From the NCBI RefSeq assembly GCF_000383415.1, contig NZ_KB911255.1, forward strand, positions 232,001-296,000: a stretch of 64,000 nt of DNA, in the 5' to 3' direction. This DNA is from Hyphomicrobium zavarzinii ATCC 27496 (GTDB lineage: Bacteria > Pseudomonadota > Alphaproteobacteria > Rhizobiales > Hyphomicrobiaceae). The notes beneath the pieces are model-generated. The model ran no database searches and was not told the DNA's origin. It worked only from the letters and a program-made list of their open reading frames with translations. How positions within the stretch are numbered: position 1 is the first letter of the stretch; every line of letters starts with the position of its first letter. Below are positions 26,544-37,095 of the stretch, piece after piece. Made by a program: the position numbers and the translations under genes.

Positions 26544-27617
26544 ATGACCGGTAACTCGATGTCCGACCCTCAATCCGAAATCAAAAAGCTCAGTGAACGC
26601 TCGCGCACGATCCTTCGCGAGATCGTGGACAGCTATCTGGCGACGGGCGAGCCCGTCGGTTCGCGCAACCTGTCGCGCGTGCTGCCGATGGCCCTTTCGC
26701 CCGCTTCGATCCGTAACGTGATGAGCGACCTCGAGCACGCGGGCCTCATCTATGCGCCGCATACCTCGGCCGGGCGGCTGCCGACGCAATCCGGGCTCAG
26801 GATGTTCGTCGACGGCCTCTTGGAGGTCGGCGACCTCAGCGAGGAGGAGCGGCGGAAAATCGAGGCGCAGATCGCCGTCAAGCGCACCAAGTCGCTGGAC
26901 CAGGTGCTGATGGAAGCCGGCGAGATGATCTCCGGCCTTTCCCATTGCGCGGGCGTGGTGCTCGCGGAGAAGCAGGTCGCGCGGCTGAAGCACATCGATT
27001 TCGTGCCGATCGAGCCGACCAAGGCGCTCGTCATCCTCGTTGACGAAGACCAAAACGTCGAGAACCGTCTGATCGACATTCCGGCCGGGCTTCCGCCCTC
27101 GGCGCTCACGGAGGCTGCGAACTATCTCAATGCGCACATCCGCGGGCTCACCATTCCCGAGGCGCGCGCCTCGATGGAGGCGGAGCTGGGTCAGGCGCGG
27201 GCCGAGCTCGACAAGCTGACGCAGAAGGTGATCAAGGCGGGGCTCGCCGAGTGGTCAGGCACGCTGGACGATCGCAAGAGCCTGATCGTGCGCGGACAGG
27301 CCAATCTGCTCAAGGATCTGACGGCGATCGAGGACTTGGCGCGGATTCGACAGCTTTTCGACGATCTCGAAACCAAGCGGGACCTGTCGCAGATCCTGGG
27401 GCTCGCGGAACATGCCGACGGCGTGCGCATTTTTATCGGCTCGGAGAACAAGCTGTTCTCGCTTTCCGGCTCGTCGCTGATCGTCGCGCCGTTCCACGAC
27501 GGAGACCGCAAAGTTGTCGGCGTTTTGGGTGTTATTGGCCCGACGCGGCTCAACTATGCCCGTATCATTCCGATGGTAGACTATACGGCGCGGCTGGTTA
27601 GCCGCGTGCTGGCTTGA
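26544..27617 (+). CDS. hrcA: Heat-inducible transcription repressor HrcA
   Basis: Winged-helix repressor that binds CIRCE operators and represses chaperonin genes. The 357-residue product begins with an HTH domain carrying [38 protein letters not shown] and [30 protein letters not shown]. The rest is the HrcA inserted dimerisation domain ([39 protein letters not shown]) and the C-terminal [38 protein letters not shown]. The start could be ATG 26544 or 26559; neither has a strong ribosome binding site. hrcA and grpE form one unit, followed by dnaK-dnaJ. Confidence 0.95.
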   Translation: MTGNSMSDPQSEIKKLSERSRTILREIVDSYLATGEPVGSRNLSRVLPMALSPASIRNVMSDLEHAGLIYAPHTSAGRLPTQSGLRMFVDGLLEVGDLSEEERRKIEAQIAVKRTKSLDQVLMEAGEMISGLSHCAGVVLAEKQVARLKHIDFVPIEPTKALVILVDEDQNVENRLIDIPAGLPPSALTEAANYLNAHIRGLTIPEARASMEAELGQARAELDKLTQKVIKAGLAEWSGTLDDRKSLIVRGQANLLKDLTAIEDLARIRQLFDDLETKRDLSQILGLAEHADGVRIFIGSENKLFSLSGSSLIVAPFHDGDRKVVGVLGVIGPTRLNYARIIPMVDYTARLVSRVLA

Positions 27618-27728
27618 TTTTTCCTGGTTGGCGGCTGATATCGGGCGCACGTGTGCGCCTTCGGTGGCCGTTCGATCGGCCGCACCCGAGACGGCGTTCA
27701 ACCCAGTTCGCATCGACGCGGAGATGTC

Positions 27729-28394
27729 ATGGCTGACGAGACGACGAATCCCAATGCAGCAAGTGGTGCGGGCGAAGCTCCCTCCGATGCGCCTGCCAAC
27801 GCGGCCGAGGAGGTGCTGCGGCTCGGAGCGGAGGTCGATACCCTCAAGGGACAGGTTTCGGATCTGACCGACCGCCTTCTGAGGGCGCATGCGGAGATGG
27901 ACAACGTCCGCAAGCGCCTCGAGCGCGAGCGTGAGGAAACCGCGAAGTATGCGATCACCAAGTTTGCCCGCGACGTGGTGAACGTCGCCGATAACTTCGA
28001 GCGCGCCATCCAAGCGGTGCCCGCCGGCGCGGCCGATCAGGACGCCGCGCTCAAGGCGCTGGTCGAGGGCGTCAGCATGACGGAGCGCGAGTTCCTCAAC
28101 GTGCTCGAGCGCAATGGCGTTCGCCGCATCACCCCCAAGGGGGAGCCGTTCAACCCGCACCAGCATCAGGCGATGATGGAGATGCAGAACGCGGACGTGG
28201 CCCCCGGCACGATCCTCGAAGTCTACCAGTCGGGCTACGTGATCGAGGATCGCGTGCTCCGTCCGGCCATGGTGGTCGTGGCAAAAGGAGGATCGAAGCC
28301 TTCCAAGGCCCCGGCCGCGGAGGGGGCGGACGAGGCCGGCGGCGGGGACGCGCCCGCGTCCGAGGCCTCGCCGGGGAGCGACACCTCGGTCTGA
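27729..28394 (+). CDS. grpE: Nucleotide exchange factor GrpE
   Basis: Co-chaperone that releases ADP from DnaK. 221 residues: a disordered acidic N-terminus (MADETTNPNAASGAGEAP), the long coiled-coil region (EEVLRLGAEVDTLKGQVSDLTDRLLRAHAEMDNVRKRLERER), then the beta-domain (PAGAADQDAALKALVEGVSMTEREFLNVLERNGVRRI). The conserved PFNPHQHQAMMEMQNADVAPGTILEVYQSGYVIEDRVLRPAMVVVAK closes the fold, with an Ala/Glu-rich tail. The start is ATG 27729 with a GGAG box; an in-frame extension to 27651 does not fit the family. It is 111 bases downstream of hrcA. Confidence 0.95.
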   Translation: MADETTNPNAASGAGEAPSDAPANAAEEVLRLGAEVDTLKGQVSDLTDRLLRAHAEMDNVRKRLEREREETAKYAITKFARDVVNVADNFERAIQAVPAGAADQDAALKALVEGVSMTEREFLNVLERNGVRRITPKGEPFNPHQHQAMMEMQNADVAPGTILEVYQSGYVIEDRVLRPAMVVVAKGGSKPSKAPAAEGADEAGGGDAPASEASPGSDTSV

Positions 28395-28881
28395 GGGCGC
28401 GCTCTCACGTCAGGGCGCGCGGGCAGGGTACCGATCGGTAACACTTGATCAAGCATATCGAGTGAAAGCCGGCCGTCTCCCGCGCGCTGAATTTCATGCC
28501 GGATGCGGCGCTTGGTAGCGGCCGGTGCTCTGGGGTCGAATTGATGCCTCAGGCCGTTGTCTTCCAGCGATTTGCGCCGGCAACTGCAGGCATGGCGCCA
28601 TTTGCCCCCGCGGGTTTCAGCGCCATGAGCGCCATTCCCGCAAAAGGCTTGCGCGAAGCGCCGTGAGGAGTGTTAAAGCAGTGGCCCCAAAATTGATGCT
28701 GCGACGGTGAGCGGTGCCCGTTGTGCGCCGAAAACCTCGCCCTATATAAGTTCGCATCATCAATTGTTCTCCTTGGGGACCGTATCCCAAGCCTCCAAAT
28801 CCGGAGGCTAACGGACAAAACCGGGCGCCGGCCTAATTTGGGTCCGGACGGTCTGCCGCAACGAAGAGGAATTTCGGAGAC
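28395..28881. other. Intergenic region upstream of dnaK
   Basis: This 487-base gap holds no supported gene. It contains the promoter region of dnaK, with the -10-like CCTATATAAG at 28741-28750, and a long untranslated leader of about 130 bases. No CIRCE repeat is seen. The leader contains several GC-rich inverted stretches that could fold, but none resembles a known thermometer or riboswitch closely enough to call. Confidence 0.4.
28721..28750 (+). promoter_or_regulatory. Candidate promoter of dnaK
   Basis: TTGTGC at 28721-28726 and TATAAG at 28745-28750 (18-base spacer) could be a sigma-70 promoter; the same region reads CCTATAT at 28741-28747, which resembles the -10 of alphaproteobacterial heat-shock promoters. 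Transcription would start near 28757 and leave a leader of around 125 bases before the dnaK ATG at 28882. Motif match only. Confidence 0.35.
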
Positions 28882-30801
<1,920 letters not shown>

Positions 30802-30814
30802 CGCCTGCTTGCGA

Positions 30815-30882
30815 CCCCTTCTCTCCCCGTAGGGTCCGGAGCGGCGACGCTTCGGTCGGGCGGGGAGAGGCAGGGGTTTTTT
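30815..30882 (+). terminator. Intrinsic terminator between dnaK and dnaJ
   Basis: CTCTCCCCG (30821-30829) pairs perfectly with CGGGGAGAG (30861-30869), and the outer CCCCT (30815-30819) pairs with AGGGG (30872-30876). A run of six Ts follows at 30877-30882. It lies 14 bases after the dnaK stop. The remaining 269 bases before dnaJ (to 31151) show no gene and presumably hold a dnaJ promoter. Confidence 0.85.
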
Positions 30883-31151
30883 GCAGGACGCAGAAGATCC
30901 CATTCTCGTCGTGTTCGAGTTGCGGCCCTCGCTGGCCGCAAATCCTTGCGCAGCCAAGCGTGGATTGTCGCTAATCCTTTGTTTTGGCGTGCCTCTTGAA
31001 GGAAAGCCGTTTCACTTTTTTCCTGGAGGCACTCGAGGCCCGTGTGGATTGGCGCTGCGTCCGGCTCGGAAGTGCTGCGGCAGGCGATGGGTGGGGCTTT
31101 CCGCGATAGTGCTTGCTTCCAGTCTTCGCCCGCCGGATAGAATGCCGCCCC

Positions 31152-32306
31152 ATGGCCAAACGCGACTATTACGAAATTCTTGGTGTTCAGCGCACCGCGA
31201 GCGAGCAGGATCTCAAGTCCGCATTCCGTAAGCTCGCCAAGGACTGCCATCCCGACCGCAATCCCGGCGACAAGGATGCCGAGCAGCGTTTCAAGGAACT
31301 CAACGAGGCCTATGAAGCGCTCAAGGATCCGCAGAAACGCGCGGCCTATGACAAGTTCGGCCATGCCGCGTTCGACCAGAGCATGGGCCGCGGCCATCCT
31401 GGCGGCGGTTTCGGGCCGGATTTCGCTTCGTCGATGTCGGACATCTTCGACGATCTGTTCGGCGAGTTCATGGGCGGGCGGCGTGGCGGCGGCGGGCAGC
31501 GGAACCGCTCCTCGCGCGAGCGTGGCGCCGACCTGCGCTACAACATGGAAATCACGCTCGAGGAGGCATTCGCCGGCAAGGCGGCCGAAATTCGCGTGCC
31601 GACCAGCATCTCCTGCGAAACATGCTCAGGAACGGGCGCCAAGGCCGGCACCAAGCCGTCGCCGTGCCCCACCTGCGGCGGCATGGGCAAAGTGCGCGCC
31701 AGCCAGGGCTTCTTCACCATCGAGCGGACGTGTCCGACCTGTGTGGGGCGCGGCGAGGTGATCGACGATCCGTGCCCGGCCTGCTCCGGTGCGGGGCGGG
31801 TCACGCGCGAGCGTACGCTGCAGGTCAATATTCCGGCTGGCGTCGAGGACGGCACGAAGGTCCGGCTCGTCGGTGACGGTGAAGCGGGGCTCAGGGGCGG
31901 GCCGCCCGGTGATCTCTATATTTTCCTCTCGCTCAAGCCGCACTCGTTCTTCCAGCGCGACGGGGCGGACCTCTTCTGCAAGGTGCCGATCTCGATGACG
32001 ACGGCGGCGCTCGGCGGGCAGATCGAGGTGCCGACACTCGAAGGCGCGGCTAGCCGGGTGAAGATTCCCGAAGGCACCGAGAGCGGCAAGCAGTTCCGGC
32101 TCAAGGGCAAGGGTATGCCGGTGCTGCGCTCGAAGGTCGTGGGCGACATGTACATCCAGGTGGACGTGGAAACGCCGAAGAACCTGACGCGACGCCAGCG
32201 CGAGCTGCTCGAAGAGTTCGAGCAGGAGAGCCACAAGGGTACAAGCCCCGAGAGCGCCGGCTTCTTTGCGCGCGTGAAAGACTTTTTCGAAGGCAAAGGC
32301 GGCTAG
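31152..32306 (+). CDS. dnaJ: Chaperone protein DnaJ (Hsp40)
   Basis: Co-chaperone stimulating DnaK ATPase. 384 residues with a J-domain ([57 protein letters not shown]), where HPD is the key tripeptide, a Gly-rich linker ([24 protein letters not shown]) and the four-CxxCxGxG zinc domain ([42 protein letters not shown]). The C-terminal substrate domains are intact. An earlier in-frame ATG at 31113 is unlikely, because the J-domain begins at MAKRDYY. Type I DnaJ of ordinary length. Confidence 0.97.
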   Translation: MAKRDYYEILGVQRTASEQDLKSAFRKLAKDCHPDRNPGDKDAEQRFKELNEAYEALKDPQKRAAYDKFGHAAFDQSMGRGHPGGGFGPDFASSMSDIFDDLFGEFMGGRRGGGGQRNRSSRERGADLRYNMEITLEEAFAGKAAEIRVPTSISCETCSGTGAKAGTKPSPCPTCGGMGKVRASQGFFTIERTCPTCVGRGEVIDDPCPACSGAGRVTRERTLQVNIPAGVEDGTKVRLVGDGEAGLRGGPPGDLYIFLSLKPHSFFQRDGADLFCKVPISMTTAALGGQIEVPTLEGAASRVKIPEGTESGKQFRLKGKGMPVLRSKVVGDMYIQVDVETPKNLTRRQRELLEEFEQESHKGTSPESAGFFARVKDFFEGKGG

Positions 32307-32403
32307 ATTTGTTCCGTTCAAGGTGGAAACATCCGGTTCCACCTGAGGCGGGGACAGGGCAAGCTCGCTCGCCGATGGGATTTGTCGCGATCAAGGAGAC
32401 CCC

Positions 32404-32994
32404 ATGAGCCTTTCCTCCACCAAGCTCCTCTTCTTCGCCGGCAGTGCGCGGGAAGCTTCCCACAACAAGCGCCTGGCGCGGCTGGGTGCGGAGATTGCGG
32501 AGGTGAATGGCATCGCCGCGACGTTTGCCGATCTCGGGGACTACCCGCTGCCGCTCTACGATGCGGACCTGCAGGCGATCGAGGGCATTCCGGACAACGC
32601 CCGGAAGCTCGAGGCGCTCATGAAGGTTCACACGGGCATTTTCATCGCGTGCCCGGAATACAACGCCTCGATCACACCGTTGCTCAAGAACTCGCTCGAC
32701 TGGGTGAGCCGCGTGCGCATCGACGGCGAGGAGCCGATGGCCGTTTTCAAGACTCGTGTTTTTGCCCTGGGATCGGCTTCCCCCGGTGGCATGGGCGGTC
32801 TTCGTGGCGTAAATACTGTGCGGACCGTTCTCGAACTCGGTCTCAACGCGCTGGTGCTGCCGGATCAGTTCGCGGTTCCGAAGGCGGCTGAGGCGTTCGA
32901 GGACAACGGTCACCTCAAGAACAAGGAAGCGCAAGAGCGGTTCAAGCAGCTCATCCAGAAACTTGCGCGCGCGGCTCATGTCCTGCACGGCTGA
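32404..32994 (+). CDS. NADPH-dependent FMN reductase
   Basis: A 196-residue flavodoxin-like flavoenzyme of the ChrR/azoreductase group, using NAD(P)H to reduce FMN, quinones, azo compounds or chromate. Signatures are LLFFAGSAREASHNKRLARLGAE, the phosphate-binding region, FIACPEYNASITPLLKNSLDWVSR and FALGSASPGGMGGLRGVNTVRTVLELGLNALVLPDQFAVPKA. Its real substrate cannot be inferred. It ends three bases before pyrF, so the two genes form one transcript and could share a ribosome. Confidence 0.92.
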   Translation: MSLSSTKLLFFAGSAREASHNKRLARLGAEIAEVNGIAATFADLGDYPLPLYDADLQAIEGIPDNARKLEALMKVHTGIFIACPEYNASITPLLKNSLDWVSRVRIDGEEPMAVFKTRVFALGSASPGGMGGLRGVNTVRTVLELGLNALVLPDQFAVPKAAEAFEDNGHLKNKEAQERFKQLIQKLARAAHVLHG

Positions 32995-32997
32995 TCG

Positions 32998-33735
32998 ATG
33001 ACCCATACCTCGCCCCAAGACCATCTCATCGTTGCTCTCGACATGCCGACCGTCGAGGAGGCGCGCCGGCTCGTGGCCGTGCTCGGCGAGAGCGTGACCT
33101 TCTACAAGGTGGGCCTCGAGCTGCTGTTTGCGGGCGGGCTCGATCTCGCGCGCGATCTGAGGCGGCAAGGCAAGCGCGTGTTTCTCGACATGAAGCTGCT
33201 CGACATCGGCAACACGGTCGAGCGGGCCGTCGCCAATGCCACCGAGCTGGATGTGACGTTTCTCACGGTCCATGGGCACGACCTCAAGACGCTGAGGGCG
33301 GCCGTGTCGGGGCGTGGCGGGAGCGGGTTGAAACTGCTTGCGGTCACCGTGCTCACCAATCTGTCGGCAGACGATCTCGCCGAGCAGGGATCGCGCTTCT
33401 CACCCGCAGATCTCGTGCTGCGCCGCGCGGAACTCGCCTATGCCGCCGGCTTTGACGGGGTGATCGCGTCGGGACAGGAGGCCGCGCGGATTCGTGCGGC
33501 GACCGGGCCGAAATTCCTCATCGTCACGCCCGGCATTCGTCTGGTCGGCAGCACGACCGACGACCAGGAGCGCGTGATGACGCCGGATCATGCCATCGCG
33601 GCCGGCGCAAACCACATCGTGGTGGGGCGGCCGATCACGCAGGCGGACGATCCGAAGGCGGCTGCCGAAATGTTTCTGCACTACATCCGAGAGGCGTTGG
33701 CCCGTTCCCCGAACGGGGCCAAGGGCATCCATTAG
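32998..33735 (+). CDS. pyrF: Orotidine 5'-phosphate decarboxylase
   Basis: Final step of de novo UMP synthesis. The 245-residue TIM-barrel protein shows LIVALDMPTVEEARRLVAVLGE, FYKVGLELLFAGGLDLARDLRRQGKRVFLDMKLLDIGNTVERAV with the catalytic Asp-x-Lys-x-x-Asp pattern (DMKLLD), and VTPGIRLVGSTTDDQERVMTPDHAIAAGANHIVVGRPITQADDPKAAA at the end. Follows the flavin reductase after a three-base gap and precedes the DUF1330 gene, which is separately initiated at 33790. Confidence 0.97.
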   Translation: MTHTSPQDHLIVALDMPTVEEARRLVAVLGESVTFYKVGLELLFAGGLDLARDLRRQGKRVFLDMKLLDIGNTVERAVANATELDVTFLTVHGHDLKTLRAAVSGRGGSGLKLLAVTVLTNLSADDLAEQGSRFSPADLVLRRAELAYAAGFDGVIASGQEAARIRAATGPKFLIVTPGIRLVGSTTDDQERVMTPDHAIAAGANHIVVGRPITQADDPKAAAEMFLHYIREALARSPNGAKGIH

Positions 33736-33789
33736 GCCCGCGCGCCCGACGACCATCCATCAAACGAATTCAGAAAAGAGGAACGAGCC

Positions 33790-34077
33790 ATGGCCAAGGG
33801 ATACGTGATCGCGCACGCCGTCGTGACGGATGCGGAGAAGTGGGGGCAGTACGTCGCGAAGTCGAAGGTCGCGCTCGACAAGTACGAGGGGCGGCCGATC
33901 GTGCGCGGCGGCAAGTGCCAGATCATCGAGGGCAACGGCACGCAGCGGAACGTGGTGCTCGAGTTTCCGAGCTACGAGCATGCCGTCGGCTACGCCACGA
34001 GCCCCGAGTACGCCGAGGCCAAGGCATTGCGCCAAGGTGCTGGTACAATTGATATTACTGTGGTTGAAGGCGTTTGA
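33790..34077 (+). CDS. DUF1330 domain protein
   Basis: A 95-residue dimeric ferredoxin-like alpha/beta-barrel protein. Typical family features are MAKGYVIAHAVVTDAEKWGQYVAKSKVALDKYEGRPIVRGGKCQIIEG at the start, NVVLEFPSYEHAVGYATSPEYAEAKALR in the middle and the final GTIDITVVEGV. DUF1330 members are abundant in alphaproteobacteria and have no defined biochemical role. An AAAAGAGGAACGAGCC stretch before the ATG gives a ribosome binding site. Downstream lies a small frame at 34165. Confidence 0.93.
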   Translation: MAKGYVIAHAVVTDAEKWGQYVAKSKVALDKYEGRPIVRGGKCQIIEGNGTQRNVVLEFPSYEHAVGYATSPEYAEAKALRQGAGTIDITVVEGV

Positions 34078-34164
34078 AGCCCAGGTTGTGCCTTGTACCG
34101 GCCAAATTCATCGTTCAGTACTTCTTTACTTTTCCGATCTTAGGGTTGGATAAAGAGGTGATGA

Positions 34165-34320
34165 ATGGCCAAGCTTCTGTACACACTCGAGGATCATTTC
34201 GATGTGGTGGCTGTAGAGCGTAAGGGCCACCTTTCCGGTTTGCTGAGCCTTGTCCTCAGCCGCGTGTTCGCCATCGCTGGCGACGTCGTCCGGGCGAAAG
34301 TTCCTAACGGGTCCTACTAG
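34165..34320 (+). CDS. Tiny hypothetical protein (51 residues)
   Basis: Possible small protein reading MAKLLYTLEDHFDVVAVERKG and ending VVRAKVPNGSY. No domain is recognised; it has a short hydrophobic stretch (SGLLSLVLSRVFAIAGDVV) that could be a membrane-associated helix. An AAAGAGGT box lies five bases before the ATG, and the frame is clean. The remaining 294 bases before trmD at 34615 show nothing further. Its reality is uncertain; comparison with relatives would show whether the frame is conserved. Confidence 0.4.
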   Translation: MAKLLYTLEDHFDVVAVERKGHLSGLLSLVLSRVFAIAGDVVRAKVPNGSY

Positions 34321-34614
34321 GGCGCGATTGCGCGTCCGGGGTAGCCCGGGTTGCTTCAGGCTCCAGGCTTCGAAGCGATCACAGTCGGTTCCGTCGAACG
34401 CCGGTTCAGGGGCATCCCCTGGCCGGCGTTGGCATTTGTGGACCTTCGTTCGCCGACGGGTGATTCGCGTGAAACATCCGCTCGCGCAGGGCGCTCTCCG
34501 TCTGCGGTGTTTCTCTACCCGTGCCCGCGCTTCACGATGCCGGGGAATAGGGCGTGCGCTGGTCTTGGGAGGGGCGCTATAGTCGCGTTCATCCCTTTTC
34601 GAGACGGATCCTTC

Positions 34615-35340
34615 ATGCCTCACATTCCGACCGCCGGGGACCGCACGCCGTGGCGGGCATCGGTGCTCACTCTCTTTCCTGAAATGTTTCCGGGACCGCT
34701 CGGCTTCTCGCTCGTGGGGCAGGCGCTGGAGGCGGGGCTCTGGTCGCTCGCGCTTCATCAGATCCGTGACTGCGGCATCGGGCGCCATCGTGCAGTGGAC
34801 GATACGCCGACGGGAGGGGGCGCCGGAATGGTGATGCGGGCGGATGTGCTCGCCGCGGCCATCGACCAGGCGCGTAGCGTGGCGCCGGATCTGCCGCTGA
34901 TCTACATGTCGCCGCGTGGGGCACCTTTCACACAGGCGCGTGCACGTGCGCTTTCGGAAGGGCCGGGCGTCATGCTGCTGGCCGGCCGTTTCGAAGGGAT
35001 CGACGAGCGCGTGATCGAAGGGCGGGGGATCGAGGAGATCTCGATCGGCGACTATGTGCTCTCGGGCGGGGAGCTTGCGGCGATGACGCTTCTCGATGCG
35101 TGCGTGCGGCTCATCCCCGGCGTGCTGGGGGCGGCCGACAGCCTCACGCACGAGAGCTTCGAGGGCGGGCTGCTCGAATACCCTCAGTATACAAAGCCTC
35201 GCGAGTGGGAAGGGCGTGCGACGCCCGAGGTGCTGCTTTCCGGAGATCACGCGCGCATCGCGGCATGGCGGCGTGCGGAAGCCGAGCGGATCACGCGCGA
35301 GCGGCGGCCGGATCTTCTGGCGCGCAAGACGAAGACGTAG
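34615..35340 (+). CDS. trmD: tRNA (guanine(37)-N1)-methyltransferase
   Basis: Methylates G37 next to the anticodon, preventing frameshifting. The 241-residue protein contains the knot-fold SPOUT signatures [28 protein letters not shown], the [26 protein letters not shown] block, [11 protein letters not shown] and [37 protein letters not shown], then [30 protein letters not shown]. The start is the ATG at 34615; the frame upstream does not match the family. Usually trmD is followed closely by rplS; here rplS lies 7.6 kb downstream. Confidence 0.96.
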   Translation: MPHIPTAGDRTPWRASVLTLFPEMFPGPLGFSLVGQALEAGLWSLALHQIRDCGIGRHRAVDDTPTGGGAGMVMRADVLAAAIDQARSVAPDLPLIYMSPRGAPFTQARARALSEGPGVMLLAGRFEGIDERVIEGRGIEEISIGDYVLSGGELAAMTLLDACVRLIPGVLGAADSLTHESFEGGLLEYPQYTKPREWEGRATPEVLLSGDHARIAAWRRAEAERITRERRPDLLARKTKT

Positions 35341-35560
35341 CGCACGAAGCTTTACGCGTCGATGCAGGGCGAGCCGGCCGAGGGGCGATTGCCACCTTGG
35401 GAGTATCCGTCAGCGCGCGTCTGATTTTTCGCTTGCGACAAATCGTGCGCGCGAGACTTTCTGACGTGCGGCGCGCCGAAATCCGACACGTCGCAAGCAC
35501 CGCTTAACTCCTGCGCCCTAATGATTCCTACGAATGAAGGATTTTCACCGGGGGACGGGA

Positions 35561-36901
35561 ATGAAGGGTCAGGTTTCGCTAAAGGGTCGGCTGGCGTTCA
35601 ACCAGATCGACGAGAAAACCTGCGAGACGATTCGTCAGCACAAAGATTTCATCATGGCCGAGCTGCCGGCGATCCTCGACACGTTTTACGATCACGTCGG
35701 ACGGTTCGAGGAAACGCTCAAGTTTTTCGGCTCGCGCGAGCGCATGAAGGCGGCGAAGGCCGCTCAGATCCGTCACTGGGCGACGATCATGGACGGCCGC
35801 TTCGATGCCGCCTACGAGACTTCGATCCGGAGGATCGGAGAAACCCATCATCGTATCGGCCTCGATCCCTGCTGGTACATCGGCGGCTACAATGCCCTCA
35901 TCTCGGGGTTATTGAAGGCGATTGCCGACAAGATGGCACCGGCTGCGAAGGGACTGTTCGGCCGGACCACGGGCGGCGGCGACGCGCGGACGGATCTGCA
36001 GATCGCCATCAACCGCGTGGCGTTGCTCGACATGGACTACGCCATCAGCGTCTACATCGAGGCGGGGCGGCGTGATCTGGGTGCGCTGGCATCTTCGGTC
36101 GTCGAGATGGCTTCCACCGTCGCGAGCACGACGAACCTGCTCGAAGGCGCGGCTGACCAGCTTTCCTCCTCCGCCAGGGCCTCGACCGATCGCACCACGG
36201 CGGTCGCTGCCGCTGCCGAGGAGGCCTCCACCAACGTGCGCGCCGTGGCGGCGGCCGCGGACGAGCTCTCTGCGTCGGTGCAGGAGATCGGCCGCCAGGT
36301 CGCGACGTCCACGGAGATGGCGAGCCGCGCCGTGCAGACCGTGACGGAGACGTCCAGCAAGGTGCGCGATCTTTCCGAGGCCGCCACGCAGATCGGGGCC
36401 GTGGTGGAGTTGATCAGCAGCATCGCGCGGCAGACGAACCTGCTGGCCCTCAACGCCACCATCGAAGCGGCGCGTGCCGGAGAAGCGGGCAAGGGATTTG
36501 CGGTGGTCGCGCAGGAGGTGAAATCGCTCGCCTCACAGACCGGCAAGGCCACGGCCGAGATCGGCGCGCAGATCAGCGCAATCCAGGCCGCAACGTCACA
36601 TGCGGTGTCGTCGATCAACGCCATCACCGCGGTGATTTCCGACATGAGCACGGTCACCACGACCATTGCCTCGGCCGTGGAGCAGCAGGGCGCGGCCACG
36701 AGCGAGATCGCGCGCAACGTGCAAGAGGCCGCGCAGGGCACCGTCGAGGTGGCCGCGAACACCACCGGCCTGACGGACGCGGCGTCCTCGACCAAGGCCT
36801 CGGCCGAGCAGGTCGCGGTTTCGGCCAAGGACATCGCGGCGAAGGCCGCCGAGCTTCAGGAGCTGGCGGCCGGGTTCATCGGCAGGGCGAACGCCGCCTA
36901 A
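35561..36901 (+). CDS. Soluble globin-coupled methyl-accepting chemotaxis protein
   Basis: A 446-residue chemoreceptor with no transmembrane segment. Residues 1-150 form a sensor globin (HemAT-like): [69 protein letters not shown]; the likely heme-binding proximal histidine is His96 (HHRIGL). The C-terminal part is a methyl-accepting signalling domain: an HBM-like coiled coil, then [37 protein letters not shown], the CheA/CheW-binding tip. Oxygen or other gas ligands are inferred from the fold. ATG 35561 is chosen for the GGGGGACGGGA box; ATG 35534 has none. No che genes are nearby. Confidence 0.9.
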   Translation: MKGQVSLKGRLAFNQIDEKTCETIRQHKDFIMAELPAILDTFYDHVGRFEETLKFFGSRERMKAAKAAQIRHWATIMDGRFDAAYETSIRRIGETHHRIGLDPCWYIGGYNALISGLLKAIADKMAPAAKGLFGRTTGGGDARTDLQIAINRVALLDMDYAISVYIEAGRRDLGALASSVVEMASTVASTTNLLEGAADQLSSSARASTDRTTAVAAAAEEASTNVRAVAAAADELSASVQEIGRQVATSTEMASRAVQTVTETSSKVRDLSEAATQIGAVVELISSIARQTNLLALNATIEAARAGEAGKGFAVVAQEVKSLASQTGKATAEIGAQISAIQAATSHAVSSINAITAVISDMSTVTTTIASAVEQQGAATSEIARNVQEAAQGTVEVAANTTGLTDAASSTKASAEQVAVSAKDIAAKAAELQELAAGFIGRANAA

Positions 36902-37095
36902 GGGCGTTTGCGGGCGGTTTGCCCGGCAACGTGGAGCATGCGGGTCACATCCCGGCGCTGAAGCTTCTCCAGGCGCCGGGCTCTGCCTTCCTTTGCTTGC
37001 GCAATCCGGTCCGGACGATTTATCGAGGTGATACAACCGCGGCTCCGAGCGCCGGATGGTTGTGACACCGTCCAGGACCGGAGACCAACGCGACG

